Shown piece by piece: positions 52,485-60,889 of a stretch of 64,000 bases of DNA. The notes beneath the pieces were generated by a model, which worked only from the letters and a program-made list of their open reading frames with translations, was not told the origin of the DNA and did no database searches. The number at the start of each line of letters is the position of its first letter. The first letter of the stretch is position 1. The DNA is from an uncultured Clostridia bacterium. Lineage in GTDB: Bacteria > Bacillota > Clostridia > TANB77 > CAG-508. The position numbers were made by a program, and so were the translations under genes. The DNA is taken from NCBI GenBank assembly GCA_934177485.1, contig CAKPPF010000004.1:22567-86566 (forward strand), given 5' to 3'.

Positions 52485-52835
52485 TTAAGCTTTTTTTGCT
52501 ATATCTGCAATTTTAGCAAATGCTTCTGCATCTGTAACAGCAATTTCTGCTAACATTTTTCTGTTTATTGTTACGTTAGCTTTTTTTAGTCCTGCTATTA
52601 ATGTGCTATAAGTTAATCCATTCATTCTTGCAGCAGCATTAATTCTAGCTATCCATAATTTTCTAAAGTTACTTTTTTTATCTTTTCTTCCTATATATGC
52701 ATACATTCCAGATTTCATAACTGCTTGTTTAGCTGTTCTAAATCTGTAACTTTTTGCGCCATAGTAACCTTTTGCTTGTTTTATTATTTTTTTATGTTTT
52801 TTTCTTGTTATTTTAGCTGTTTTAACTCTTGCCAT
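52485..52835 (-). CDS. rplT: Ribosomal protein L20
   Basis: 116 residues with the basic start ARVKTAKITRKKHKKIIKQA and AVMKSGMYAYIGRKDKKSNF, then LWIARINAAARMNGLTYST. L20 can repress its own operon by binding the infC leader in B. subtilis. Third gene of infC-rpmI-rplT. Confidence 0.98.
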   Translation of the reverse strand: MARVKTAKITRKKHKKIIKQAKGYYGAKSYRFRTAKQAVMKSGMYAYIGRKDKKSNFRKLWIARINAAARMNGLTYSTLIAGLKKANVTINRKMLAEIAVTDAEAFAKIADIAKKA

Positions 52836-52856
52836 TTTTATTCACTCCTTTATTCA

Positions 52857-53060
52857 TTAATTTCCATATGGTAATAATTTTTTGATTCCTGCTTCACAAG
52901 TTTTATCTGCATAAGCATTTTGAATCTTTCCTGATTTCTTTTGTCTAGAAGTTTTGTTAGCTAAAAGATGTCTTCTATTAGATTTTGTTCTTTTAACTTT
53001 TCCTGTAGCTGTTAAGCTATATCTTTTTTTAGCAGCTTTATTAGTTTTTAACTTTGCCAT
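52857..53060 (-). CDS. rpmI: Ribosomal protein L35
   Basis: 67-residue basic protein MAKLKTNKAAKKRYSLTATG with RTKSNRRHLLANKTSRQKK. Standard length, in the usual infC-rpmI-rplT order. Confidence 0.98.
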   Translation of the reverse strand: MAKLKTNKAAKKRYSLTATGKVKRTKSNRRHLLANKTSRQKKSGKIQNAYADKTCEAGIKKLLPYGN

Positions 53061-53086
53061 ATTTATTCTCCTTTCAAATATGTAAT

Positions 53087-53593
53087 TTATTTAGTTGATA
53101 AAATTATAAACATATTTTTTCCTTCTAAAGATGGTTTTTTATCTACATTTGCGATGTCTGATAATTCTTCTACAAATTTATTAAGTAAATCTTCTCCAGC
53201 TTTAGCATAATTTAATTCTCTTCCTCTAAATCTAACTGTAATTTTTACTTTTGCACCATCAGTTAAAAATTTTCTTGCGTTTTTTGCTTTAAAATTGAAG
53301 TCATGATCTTCTGTGTTTGGCGTAATTCTTATTTCTTTTATTTCTGATGTTTTTTGTTTTTTCTTAGCTTCTTTTTCTTTTTTTGCTTGCTCAAATTTAT
53401 ATTTTCCATAGTTCATAATCTTACAAACTGGTGGATTTCCATTTGGAGCAACTAAAACTAAGTCTAATTTTTTATCTAATGCTATATCTAATGCATCATT
53501 TGAAGACATAACTCCTAATTTTTGTCCTTGTTCATCAATAACTTGAACTTCTTTAAATCTAATCTTTTCGTTAATTGGTAATTCTTGTTTTAT
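53087..53593 (-). CDS. infC: Translation initiation factor IF-3 (ATA start)
   Basis: 168 residues: IKQELPINEKIRFKEVQVID, GKYKFEQAKKEKEAKKKQ linker, and the C-terminal domain with AKVKITVRFRGRELNYAKAG. AGGAGG at 53601-53606 lies seven bases before an ATA codon at 53591-53593, which aligns with the start of other IF-3 proteins. There is no ATG or GTG in that position; the only upstream ATG (53641) lies inside the terminator stem. IF-3 genes classically use AUU/AUA-type starts for autoregulation. Confidence 0.93.
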   Translation of the reverse strand: MKQELPINEKIRFKEVQVIDEQGQKLGVMSSNDALDIALDKKLDLVLVAPNGNPPVCKIMNYGKYKFEQAKKEKEAKKKQKTSEIKEIRITPNTEDHDFNFKAKNARKFLTDGAKVKITVRFRGRELNYAKAGEDLLNKFVEELSDIANVDKKPSLEGKNMFIILSTK

Positions 53594-53611
53594 ATTAACA
53601 CCTCCTAATAT

Positions 53612-53735
53612 AAATGAAAAAAAGATTGACGTATATGTCAATCCACTTAAAAATAAATAGTAAAAGTTATTTTTTTATTTACTACCTTTTTCCTTAATTG
53701 GTTAAGGTGAGAAGTGGATGACTTCTTCTTTTCAA
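53612..53735 (-). promoter_or_regulatory. infC-rpmI-rplT leader (L20-leader-like attenuator)
   Basis: On the minus strand the 5' part AAGTCATCCACTTCTCACC contains GTCATCCAC (53714-53722), which can pair with GTGGATTGAC (53637-53646). That would break the terminator GATTGAC/GTCAATC (53624-53643, T tract 53616-53623) just before the infC ribosome binding site. This is the arrangement of the L20 leader. Confidence 0.8.
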
Positions 53736-53742
53736 TATTAAT

Positions 53743-53771
53743 ATATTACATCATTTTTTTGAAAAAGTCAA
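53743..53771 (-). promoter_or_regulatory. infC operon promoter
   Basis: TTGACT (53766-53771), 17 bases, TAATAT (53743-53748), minus strand. It faces the rplM promoter. Confidence 0.75.
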
Positions 53772-53789
53772 TCTTTTCTTGTAAAAATA

Positions 53790-53818
53790 TTGACTTTTTT
53801 TAAATTTTATATTAAAAT
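53790..53818 (+). promoter_or_regulatory. rplM operon promoter
   Basis: TTGACT (53790-53795), 17 bases, TAAAAT (53813-53818). The two divergent -35 boxes are 18 bases apart. Confidence 0.75.
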
Positions 53819-53837
53819 AGATAAGTATTTTATGATT

Positions 53838-53910
53838 TGATACATTATTGTGACTTCTCCCCGGTAGTTGCAATTGGTGTTTCATATAAATTTATTAATT
53901 AATGAATGGA
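53838..53910 (+). promoter_or_regulatory. Possible L13 leader of rplM-rpsI
   Basis: The leader contains an unusually G+C-rich run TGACTTCTCCCCGGTAGTTG then CAATTGGTGTTTCAT in an AT-rich setting, upstream of rplM. Firmicutes carry an L13 leader at this place. I cannot fold it reliably. Confidence 0.4.
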
Positions 53911-53924
53911 GGGTATTTTTTACC

Positions 53925-54359
53925 ATGAATAATACAACATATAGTGTAAAGAAAAGTGAAATAGAAAGCAAATGGTATATAATTGATGCAGCAAATAAAC
54001 CTTTAGGTAGAGTTGCTACAGAAGCTGCAAAATTATTAAGAGGAAAACATAAACCAACATACACACCTAACTTAGATGTTGGAGATCACGTAATAATACT
54101 TAATTGTAATCAAGTTATATTAACAGGAAACAAAATCAACCAAAAAGTTTATAGAAGTCATTCAGGATATATTGGTGGAATGAAAGAAGTTTCAGCTAAA
54201 GATATGTTAGAAAACAATCCAGAAAAAGCAATGATGTTAGCTGTAAAAGGAATGCTTCCACACAATAGTCTAGGAGCTGTTCAATTAAAGAAATTAAGAG
54301 TATATGCTGGTAGCGAACATGAGAATGTTGCTCAAAAACCAGAAATTTGGAATTTTTAA
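53925..54359 (+). CDS. rplM: Ribosomal protein L13
   Basis: 144 residues: KSEIESKWYIIDAANKPLGR, ATEAAKLLRGKHKPTYTPN, GDHVIILN and GGMKEVSAKDMLENNPEKAM. The start at 53925 follows GGAGGG by 11 bases; the longer upstream frame covers the leader. First gene of rplM-rpsI. Confidence 0.98.
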   Translation: MNNTTYSVKKSEIESKWYIIDAANKPLGRVATEAAKLLRGKHKPTYTPNLDVGDHVIILNCNQVILTGNKINQKVYRSHSGYIGGMKEVSAKDMLENNPEKAMMLAVKGMLPHNSLGAVQLKKLRVYAGSEHENVAQKPEIWNF

Positions 54360-54372
54360 GGAGGAAAAGTAA

Positions 54373-54780
54373 ATGCCTAAAGCAAAATCACAAAAAACAG
54401 TATTTTACGGAACTGGTAGAAGAAAAAGCTCTATTGCTAGAGTTAGATTAGTAGAAGGAACTGGAAAAATAACTATTAATGGTAAAGATATAGATGAATA
54501 TTTAGGACTTGAAACTTTAAAAGTTATAGTTAGACAACCATTAGTTGCTACAAACACATTAACAAAATATGATGCTATTGTTAAAGTAACAGGTGGAGGA
54601 TATACAGGTCAAGCTGGAGCAATTCGTCATGGTATAGCAAGAGCATTATTAGAAGTAAATGGTGAATTTAGACCAGAATTAAAATCAAATGGTTTCTTAA
54701 CAAGAGATCCAAGAATGAAAGAAAGAAAGAAATATGGTTTAAAGAAAGCAAGACGTGCACCACAATTTTCAAAGAGATAA
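54373..54780 (+). CDS. rpsI: Ribosomal protein S9
   Basis: 135 residues: FYGTGRRKSSIARVRLVEGT, VTGGGYTGQAGAIRHGIARA and the C-terminal tail KKYGLKKARRAPQFSKR, whose last residues contact P-site tRNA. Starts 13 bases after rplM with AAGGAGG. Confidence 0.98.
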   Translation: MPKAKSQKTVFYGTGRRKSSIARVRLVEGTGKITINGKDIDEYLGLETLKVIVRQPLVATNTLTKYDAIVKVTGGGYTGQAGAIRHGIARALLEVNGEFRPELKSNGFLTRDPRMKERKKYGLKKARRAPQFSKR

Positions 54781-54786
54781 TATATA

Positions 54787-54819
54787 CAAAAATCCAGAAT
54801 TTACATTCTGGATTTTTTC
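54787..54819 (+). terminator. rplM-rpsI terminator
   Basis: AAATCCAGAAT pairs with ATTCTGGATTTTTT directly past the rpsI stop. Confidence 0.9.
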
Positions 54820-54922
54820 TATACAATAAAAATAGCTAAATGCCAACCCTTTGAGATTTTCTCCTCACAGTCGAAAACTCAAATCGGGCAAGAACAGAGC
54901 AACATGAAGTCGCTCTGTTCTT
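54817..54922 (-). repeat. Three-hairpin repeat (type B), copy 7
   Basis: In minus orientation: H1 AGAGCGACTTCATGTTGCTCT; H2 GCCC-GATTTGAGTTTTC / GAAAATCTCAAA-GGG; linker CATTTAGCTATTTTTATTG; H3 is only a TATAGA half. It lies between the rpsI terminator and lexA. Confidence 0.85.
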
Positions 54923-54947
54923 AGATTTTTTCTAAAATTTGTTTAAA

Positions 54948-55601
54948 TTACATTTTTCTGAATACTCCGCCTACTTTTCCAAGTATTTTACAATCTGGAA
55001 CTATTATTGGGTCCATTGTAGAATTTTCAGGTTGTAATCTTATATGATCCTTTTCTTTGTAAAAAGTCTTAACAGTAGCTTCATCTTCTATTAATGCAAC
55101 AACTATTTCCCCATTATTTGCTGTATTTTGTTTTTTAACTAGTATATAGTCTCCATCTAATATTCCTGCTTCTATCATGCTTTCTCCTCTAACTGTTAAC
55201 ATGAAGCTTTCACAATTTCCAACAAAATCTATAGGAATAGGAAATGTGTCTGTTATGTTTTCAACTGCAAGAATAGGAGCACCTGCTGTTATTTTTCCTA
55301 TAACAGGAACATCAACCATTTCTTTATTAGAATAAAAATCCTTAGTTGTATCTAAAGGCTTTTTTCCTGAACTTCCTTTTAATAATTTTAATGTTCTACC
55401 TTTTTGAGATTCCTTTTTTATATATCCTTTTTGTTCAAGTTTTGCTAAATAGCCATGAACAGTAGCTGTAGATTTTAGTCCAACAGCCTTTCCTATTTCT
55501 CTAACTGATGGTGGATAACCATTAATTTTTGATTGTTTTTCTATGTAATCTAATATTGCTCTTTCTCTTTTATTTAATAAAGTTGGATCTTTTTTGCTCA
55601 T
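54948..55601 (-). CDS. lexA: LexA repressor
   Basis: SOS repressor. 217 residues: N-terminal winged HTH (GYPPSVREIGKAVGLKSTAT), Ala106-Gly107 cleavage site in KITAGAPI, catalytic Ser141 (RGESM) and Lys178 (ATVKTF). GGAGTGAT precedes the ATG. It should repress recA in this window and itself. Confidence 0.97.
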   Translation of the reverse strand: MSKKDPTLLNKRERAILDYIEKQSKINGYPPSVREIGKAVGLKSTATVHGYLAKLEQKGYIKKESQKGRTLKLLKGSSGKKPLDTTKDFYSNKEMVDVPVIGKITAGAPILAVENITDTFPIPIDFVGNCESFMLTVRGESMIEAGILDGDYILVKKQNTANNGEIVVALIEDEATVKTFYKEKDHIRLQPENSTMDPIIVPDCKILGKVGGVFRKM

Positions 55602-55634
55602 TTAAAAATCACTCCTCATATTTAATTCAAATAT

Positions 55635-55663
55635 ATATTATCATACGAACAAAAAAATGTCAA
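55635..55663 (-). promoter_or_regulatory. lexA promoter
   Basis: TTGACA (55658-55663), 17 bases, TAATAT (55635-55640), minus strand. The -35 is part of the obg terminator stem. A CAAACAAATTTTTG at 55661-55674 matches the LexA box at 13 of 14 positions but is also part of that stem. Confidence 0.7.
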
Positions 55664-55689
55664 ACAAATTTTTGTAATTTGTTTGACAT
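55657..55689. terminator. obg terminator
   Basis: ATGTCAAACAAATT pairs perfectly with AATTTGTTTGACAT around a five-base loop, with T tract on the minus strand. Confidence 0.9.
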
Positions 55690-55706
55690 TTTAATTATAT
55701 TGATAA

Positions 55707-56984
55707 TTAATTATACCATTCAAATTCCCATTCAAGGATTTTTACAGTATCTCCTTCTTTTACGCCTTTTTCTTTAAGTTTAGCTTCTATTCCTAAATCT
55801 CTTAATTGTTTTTGGAAATAATGCATTGATTCGTTATCTTGAATGTTTATTCTTCCCATTAGTCTTTCAACAGCTGGTCCTGATACAATGTATTCTCCAT
55901 TTACATTTTGAACTTCAAATTCGTCTTCATCATCTTTTAAAGTATATATTATTCTTTCTTGAGTTGGTTCTATTATTTCTTCTTTTGGAAGTTCTTTTAA
56001 AAGTTCAGAAATTCTTTTCATCAATTTTTTTATTCCTTCGCCAGTTGCTGCAGATATTTTAAACAATTCTATTTCTTTATCTTTAGCCATTTCTTCAACT
56101 TCATTAAGTAATTTTTCGTCTTGTATAACATCTATTTTATTTGCAACTATTATCTGTTTTTTGGTAGATAACTTTTCGCTATATTTTTTTAATTCTTCAT
56201 TTATAGTTTCAAAATCCTCTACTGGATTTCTTCCCTCAGAGCCAGATACATCAAGAAAGTGAAGCAATAGCCTTGTTCTTTCAATATGTCTTAAAAACTG
56301 TAATCCTAATCCTGTTCCATCACTTGCCCCTTCGATTATACCTGGAATATCTGCTATAACAAAACTATCTCCATATTCTCCCTTTACAACACCTAAGTTT
56401 GGTACCAATGTTGTAAAATGATAATCTGCAATTTTAGGTTTTGCTGATGTAACTTTAGATATAAATGTTGATTTACCAACATTAGGAAAGCCTAAAAGTC
56501 CAACATCTGCCAAAAGTTTTAATTCAAGTATAAATTCTTTTTCTATACCCTTTTCTCCATCTCTTGCAAATCTCGGTGCCTGTCTTGTTGATGTAGCAAA
56601 ATGTGAGTTTCCCTTTCCACCCTTTCCACCTGGTAAAATAAGCTCAGTTTGACCAACTTCTGACAAATCTGTTACCACTCTACCAGTCTCTGCATCTTTA
56701 ACAACAGTACCAGCTGGAACTTTTATGTATAAATCTTCTCCACTTTTACCAAATCTATGTCCACCTTCACCATTATTTCCATCTTCTGCTTTAAATTTTC
56801 TCTTAAATCTAAAATCTAGTAATGTATTCATATCTGGATCAACTGTGAAGTAAATGCTTCCTCCACGTCCACCGTCTCCACCATCTGGTCCACCTGCAGC
56901 AACATATTTTTCACGTCTAAATGTTATTGCACCATTTCCGCCATTTCCAGATTTTGCTGTAATTTTAACATAATCAATAAACAT
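55707..56984 (-). CDS. obg: GTPase Obg
   Basis: Ribosome-assembly and stress GTPase. 425 residues: glycine-rich Obg domain (AKSGNGGNGAITFRREKYV), G domain (GFPNVGKSTFI, DIPGIIEGA, ANKIDV), and a C-terminal OCT domain that ends EWEFEWYN. AAGGAG precedes the ATG. Downstream gene is lexA with its own promoter. Confidence 0.98.
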   Translation of the reverse strand: MFIDYVKITAKSGNGGNGAITFRREKYVAAGGPDGGDGGRGGSIYFTVDPDMNTLLDFRFKRKFKAEDGNNGEGGHRFGKSGEDLYIKVPAGTVVKDAETGRVVTDLSEVGQTELILPGGKGGKGNSHFATSTRQAPRFARDGEKGIEKEFILELKLLADVGLLGFPNVGKSTFISKVTSAKPKIADYHFTTLVPNLGVVKGEYGDSFVIADIPGIIEGASDGTGLGLQFLRHIERTRLLLHFLDVSGSEGRNPVEDFETINEELKKYSEKLSTKKQIIVANKIDVIQDEKLLNEVEEMAKDKEIELFKISAATGEGIKKLMKRISELLKELPKEEIIEPTQERIIYTLKDDEDEFEVQNVNGEYIVSGPAVERLMGRINIQDNESMHYFQKQLRDLGIEAKLKEKGVKEGDTVKILEWEFEWYN

Positions 56985-57013
56985 GTACTTCTCCTTTTTA
57001 TCCGACTTCTTGT

Positions 57014-58015
57014 TTAATAGTCTATCTTCATAGCTTTTTTAACTTTTTTCATTGTTAATGCCGCTTCTGCTTGAGCTTTTTTAGTTCCATCCATTAAAAT
57101 TTTTTTTAATTCCTCTTGGTTACCCTCATATTGTTTTCTTCTTTCTCTTAATGGTTCAAATTCTTTTATAATATTAGCTATTAATTGTTTTTTGCAAGCA
57201 ACACATCCACGTTTTCCTGCCTTGCATTCTTCACATATTGTTTTTACTTCTTCTTTGCTAAATAAATTATGATAATATGCAACCATACATATATCTGGAT
57301 TACCTAAATCATCTTTTTTTATTCTTCCTGGGTCAGTCAATGCTCCCATAACTTTTTTAGTTATTTCTTCATCACTGTCTGATAAGTAAATTGCATTGCC
57401 CAAAGATTTCCCCATTTTTTCATTTCCATCTAGTCCTTTAATTCTTTTGTTTTGGCTTAATACAATTTCTGGTTCTTTTAATGTATCTCCATATATACTA
57501 TTAAATTTTCTTACTATTTCTCTGCATTGTTCAATTAAAGGCTCTTGGTCCTCACCTGCTGGTACAATATCAGCTCCAAAGCATGTAATATCCGCTGCTT
57601 GGCTTACTGGATAACCTAAAAAGCCATATGTAACACTCTCTCCAAATAGTTCTTTTTTTTGTGCAATCTCAGTTTTAACTGTCGGATTTCTTTGAAGTCT
57701 TGCTATTGTAACAAGATTAGAATAGAACACTGTAAGTTCAGCAATTTCTGGAATCATAGATTGCAAGAAAATTGTTGTTTTAGTTGGGTCTATTCCAACA
57801 GATAAATAATCTAAAAGAACATTATATACATTATCTCTAACCTTTTGAGGATTATTAAAATTATCTGTTAATGCTTGAACATCTGCAATCATAACAAATT
57901 GTTCAACATTTTCTTCATTTTGTATTTTAACTCTATTTTGTAGCGATCCAAAATAATGCCCAATATGCATTTTTCCAGTTGGTCTGTCACCAGTTAAACT
58001 TCTTTTTTTCTCCAT
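57014..58015 (-). CDS. trpS: Tryptophanyl-tRNA synthetase
   Basis: 333 residues: class I HIGH motif GKMHIGHYFGSL, GFLGYPVSQAADITC, and KMSKS-like KMGKSLGNAI. The start at 58013-58015 was chosen because a longer frame would run into the upstream transferase gene; it follows that stop by 19 bases. No T-box is visible in front, so expression depends on the upstream genes. Confidence 0.95.
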   Translation of the reverse strand: MEKKRSLTGDRPTGKMHIGHYFGSLQNRVKIQNEENVEQFVMIADVQALTDNFNNPQKVRDNVYNVLLDYLSVGIDPTKTTIFLQSMIPEIAELTVFYSNLVTIARLQRNPTVKTEIAQKKELFGESVTYGFLGYPVSQAADITCFGADIVPAGEDQEPLIEQCREIVRKFNSIYGDTLKEPEIVLSQNKRIKGLDGNEKMGKSLGNAIYLSDSDEEITKKVMGALTDPGRIKKDDLGNPDICMVAYYHNLFSKEEVKTICEECKAGKRGCVACKKQLIANIIKEFEPLRERRKQYEGNQEELKKILMDGTKKAQAEAALTMKKVKKAMKIDY

Positions 58016-58034
58016 ATTATCATCTCTCTTTATC

Positions 58035-59105
58035 TTATTTTTTTTCTTTTTCAAAGTTTCTATATCCAATTGCTGTAATAGCTATTACCATAAGTAGGAA
58101 AGATAGTGCTTTCCATATTCCACTTTCTAGTAATACAATTGCAAATAGTCCAAGTGCTGCAGTTATTGCATACATTATAAGAACTGCTTCTCTTTGGCTA
58201 AATCCTTTCTTTAATAATGTATGGTGTAAATGTCCTTTATCAGCTTTCATTATTGCTTTTATAGATTTACCTTTTATTATTCTTCTAACAATAGCTACAA
58301 GTGTATCTAACACAGGTAACGCCAAAACAATTAATGGTGCAACAATTACAACTAAAGTATATGTTTTAGCAACGCCAAAAATTGATATTACAGATAAACA
58401 ATATCCTAAAAAGTTTGAGCCTGCATCTCCCATAAAAGTTTTGGCAGGATTAAAATTAAACGGAAGGAATCCAGCTAAGGCTCCAGCTAAAGCAGTAATT
58501 AATAATATTGCAATAATTGGTGAACCATTTAAAGCGAATATTATTAGTAATGATACACATGATATTAATGCAACTCCAGAAGATAGTCCATCTAAGCCAT
58601 CAATTAGATTAATAGCATTTGTAATTCCAACAATCCATCCTATAGTAAGAATTATAGAAAATATATTTGGTAATCCTATTTTATATAAAAAAGGAATATT
58701 TATATTTTCAATTTTTAATCCAAATGTCACAACAACAATTGCAACAATTGTTTGAGCAATTAGTTTTGCTATTGGTGGTAAATCTTTTAAATCATCTATA
58801 AAACACACTGTTCCAATAATTAATCCACCAATAAAAAATCCTATTAACTTCATATAAGTATTATCTTCAAGTAAATTTATACTTTTTTCTAAAGAAAGTA
58901 CAATTAAAAGATATATAATTGAGACCATAAATCCAGCAATTATAGCTAAACCTCCAAGTCTTGGCATTGTTGTTGTATTTACTCTTCTCTCATCTTTTGG
59001 AGTATCTACTGCTCCTATCTTTTTTGCTAATTTAATTGTATATGGCGTAATAACAAAAGTGGTTATAAATGCTAGCATAAAAGCAATTGCTATGTCCCCC
59101 CACAT
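58035..59105 (-). CDS. Undecaprenyl-phosphate GlcNAc-1-phosphate transferase, WecA/TagO type
   Basis: Starts wall teichoic acid or capsule-type polymers by linking GlcNAc-1-P to undecaprenyl-P. 356 residues, about ten transmembrane helices, with the PNPT motifs: DTPKDERRVNTTTMPRLGG, FIDDLKDLPP, NAINLIDGLDGLSSG and FMGDAGSNFLGY, plus KGHLHHTLLKKGFS (HIHH-type). AGGAGG precedes the ATG. It lies in an operon rpiB-tagO-trpS. Confidence 0.92.
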   Translation of the reverse strand: MWGDIAIAFMLAFITTFVITPYTIKLAKKIGAVDTPKDERRVNTTTMPRLGGLAIIAGFMVSIIYLLIVLSLEKSINLLEDNTYMKLIGFFIGGLIIGTVCFIDDLKDLPPIAKLIAQTIVAIVVVTFGLKIENINIPFLYKIGLPNIFSIILTIGWIVGITNAINLIDGLDGLSSGVALISCVSLLIIFALNGSPIIAILLITALAGALAGFLPFNFNPAKTFMGDAGSNFLGYCLSVISIFGVAKTYTLVVIVAPLIVLALPVLDTLVAIVRRIIKGKSIKAIMKADKGHLHHTLLKKGFSQREAVLIMYAITAALGLFAIVLLESGIWKALSFLLMVIAITAIGYRNFEKEKK

Positions 59106-59120
59106 ATTTTTGCCTCCTAT

Positions 59121-59570
59121 TTATTTCATATTTTCGTTTTCTATTTCTTTTATCATATTTAATCTTTCGTTATGTCTTCCGCCCTCAAATTCAGTCGCTA
59201 AAATCATTCTAATAATACAAATTGCTTCATTAGTTGAAAGATATTCTGCTCCTAATGCTAATACATTTATATTATTGTGTAATTTTGCAAATCTAGCAGA
59301 TTCTTCGCTATAACAATTTGCACATCTTATTCCTTTAAATTTATTTGCTACAATTGACATTCCATATCCAGTTTTGCATATTATTATTCCTAAGTCATAT
59401 TCTTTGTCTTGTACCTTTTTACATACTTCTTTTGCTATGTATGGATAATCTACTCTTTCTTCTGAATATGTTCCAAAATCTTTGAATTCGATTTCTTTGT
59501 CTTCTAAATATTTTTTTATTTCTTCTTTTAACTTATATCCGCCGTGATCTGCGCCAATTGCTATTTTCAT
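59121..59570 (-). CDS. rpiB: Ribose-5-phosphate isomerase B
   Basis: 149 residues: IGADHGGYKLKEEIK, DYPYIAKEVC, catalytic Cys65 in IIICKTGYGMSIVANK, and CYSEESARFAKLHNNINVL. Pentose phosphate pathway. I start at the ATG behind GGAGGT; an ATG five codons earlier is upstream of that site. First gene of an rpiB-tagO-trpS run. Confidence 0.96.
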   Translation of the reverse strand: MKIAIGADHGGYKLKEEIKKYLEDKEIEFKDFGTYSEERVDYPYIAKEVCKKVQDKEYDLGIIICKTGYGMSIVANKFKGIRCANCYSEESARFAKLHNNINVLALGAEYLSTNEAICIIRMILATEFEGGRHNERLNMIKEIENENMK

Positions 59571-59674
59571 ATACACTACCTCCATTATTTCATATGTAAT
59601 AAATATAACATATTTGAATATATTTTACAAGAATATAAGCATATAAATATCAATTAATCTAATAAGGTGATGTT

Positions 59675-60706
59675 ATGAAAGTATTTTTTATAAATATAAA
59701 AAGAAACATTATTCCAATAATGTTTTTTATCTTTATGCTTTGTTTAATATTTTTTTCAAAATCAAATATTCAAGCAGTTAAGTCTTCTCTTAATATATGG
59801 ATTAATAATGTTGTTCCTTCCCTTTTTCCTTTTTTTATAGCCACAGAATTATTAAATCACACAAATATTCCTCATTATCTTGGAAAAATGTTTAATAAAA
59901 TAATGAGACCTTTTTTTAATGTCCCAGGTGTTGGTGCTTATGCATTTTTTATGGGAATTATTAGTGGCTATCCAATTGGTGCGAAAATAGTTACAAATTT
60001 TAGAGATAATTCATTATGCACAAAAGAAGAAGCAGAAAGATTAATAACTTTTACAAACAATTCTGGTCCATTATTTATTTTAGGAACTATCGGTGTATCA
60101 CTCTATTATGATACATCTATTGGTTTGCTTCTTTTATTAACACATATTTTAGCTTGCATCAGCGTTGGAATTATTTTTAGATTTTGGAAGTTGAATAAAA
60201 GACTTGATAGATCAAATGTTGAGACTACCTCTTATATTTCCTTTAATTCTCTAGGAGAAATACTTTCGGAAAGTATTTGGTCTGCAATAAAATCTGTAGT
60301 ATTAATAGGTGGATTTGTAATTTTATTTGGCATTATAATTTCTATTTTAAACAAAATTTACTTTTTTAACTTTGTATTTATGTTATTATCGCCATTTTTT
60401 AAATTTATTAATATAAAATCTGATTTTATAATTCCAATCATTACAGGAATTATAGAGCTTACAAATGGCGTAACAGCTGTAAGTTCTATTGCAAGTTCAA
60501 ATTTAGGAATTAATATAATAATAACAGCCTTTTTAATTGGTTTCGGCGGAATATCTATAATGCTCCAAGTTTTAAGCATTATTTCTAAATCCGATATATC
60601 TATAAAGCCATATATAATTGGTAAATTATTGCATGGCATAATTGCAGCTTTATATACATGGCTTATTTTAACAAACTTTTCTTATTTTAACTATTTGATT
60701 ATATAA
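59675..60706 (+). CDS. ylbJ: Sporulation integral membrane protein YlbJ
   Basis: 343 residues with about eight transmembrane segments. The family signatures FFSKSNIQAVKSSLNIWI, VPSLFPFFIATELL, FFMGIISGYPIGAKIV and ELTNGVTAVSSI identify YlbJ (a Gate-domain protein needed for cortex formation, under sigma-E in B. subtilis). AAGGTGAT precedes the ATG. No standard sigma-A box is obvious, as expected for a sporulation promoter. Confidence 0.93.
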   Translation: MKVFFINIKRNIIPIMFFIFMLCLIFFSKSNIQAVKSSLNIWINNVVPSLFPFFIATELLNHTNIPHYLGKMFNKIMRPFFNVPGVGAYAFFMGIISGYPIGAKIVTNFRDNSLCTKEEAERLITFTNNSGPLFILGTIGVSLYYDTSIGLLLLLTHILACISVGIIFRFWKLNKRLDRSNVETTSYISFNSLGEILSESIWSAIKSVVLIGGFVILFGIIISILNKIYFFNFVFMLLSPFFKFINIKSDFIIPIITGIIELTNGVTAVSSIASSNLGINIIITAFLIGFGGISIMLQVLSIISKSDISIKPYIIGKLLHGIIAALYTWLILTNFSYFNYLII

Positions 60707-60739
60707 TTATCTGACTTATTATTTTTATTAAATACAACC

Positions 60740-60868
60740 AAAGCAACTTTATGTTGCTCTTTGTTCTAGCCCAATTTGTGTTTTCGACTGTAAGGAGAAA
60801 ATCTTAAAGGGCATGCGTTTAGCTATTTTTATATAGTAGGAAATGAGAAATTTCCTACTATATAAAAA
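60740..60868 (+). repeat. Three-hairpin repeat (type B), copy 8
   Basis: H1 GCAAC-TTTAT-GTTGC (a compensated variant of GCGAC/GTCGC), H2 GCCC-AATTTGTGTTTTC / GAAAATCTTAAA-GGGC, linker GCGTTTAGCTATTTTTATA, H3 TAGTAGGAAAT/ATTTCCTACTA. Between the convergent ylbJ and rnhB. Confidence 0.9.
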
Positions 60869-60889
60869 AAGACCTTTTAGGTCTTTATA
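60866..60889 (-). terminator. rnhB terminator
   Basis: On the minus strand AAAGACCT pairs with AGGTCTTTTTTT at the rnhB stop, overlapping the end of the repeat. Confidence 0.7.

Noticed and set aside
53594..53641. An upstream ATG start for infC at 53641
   Set aside because: That ATG lies inside the terminator stem, while AGGAGG is positioned for the ATA at 53591-53593 and IF-3 homology begins there.
55716..55740. Shared TTGAATGGGAAT between the guaA end and the obg end as a possible attachment site pair
   Set aside because: In obg this encodes the natural LEWEFEWYN end; a 12-base match in AT-rich coding DNA with no integrase is probably chance.
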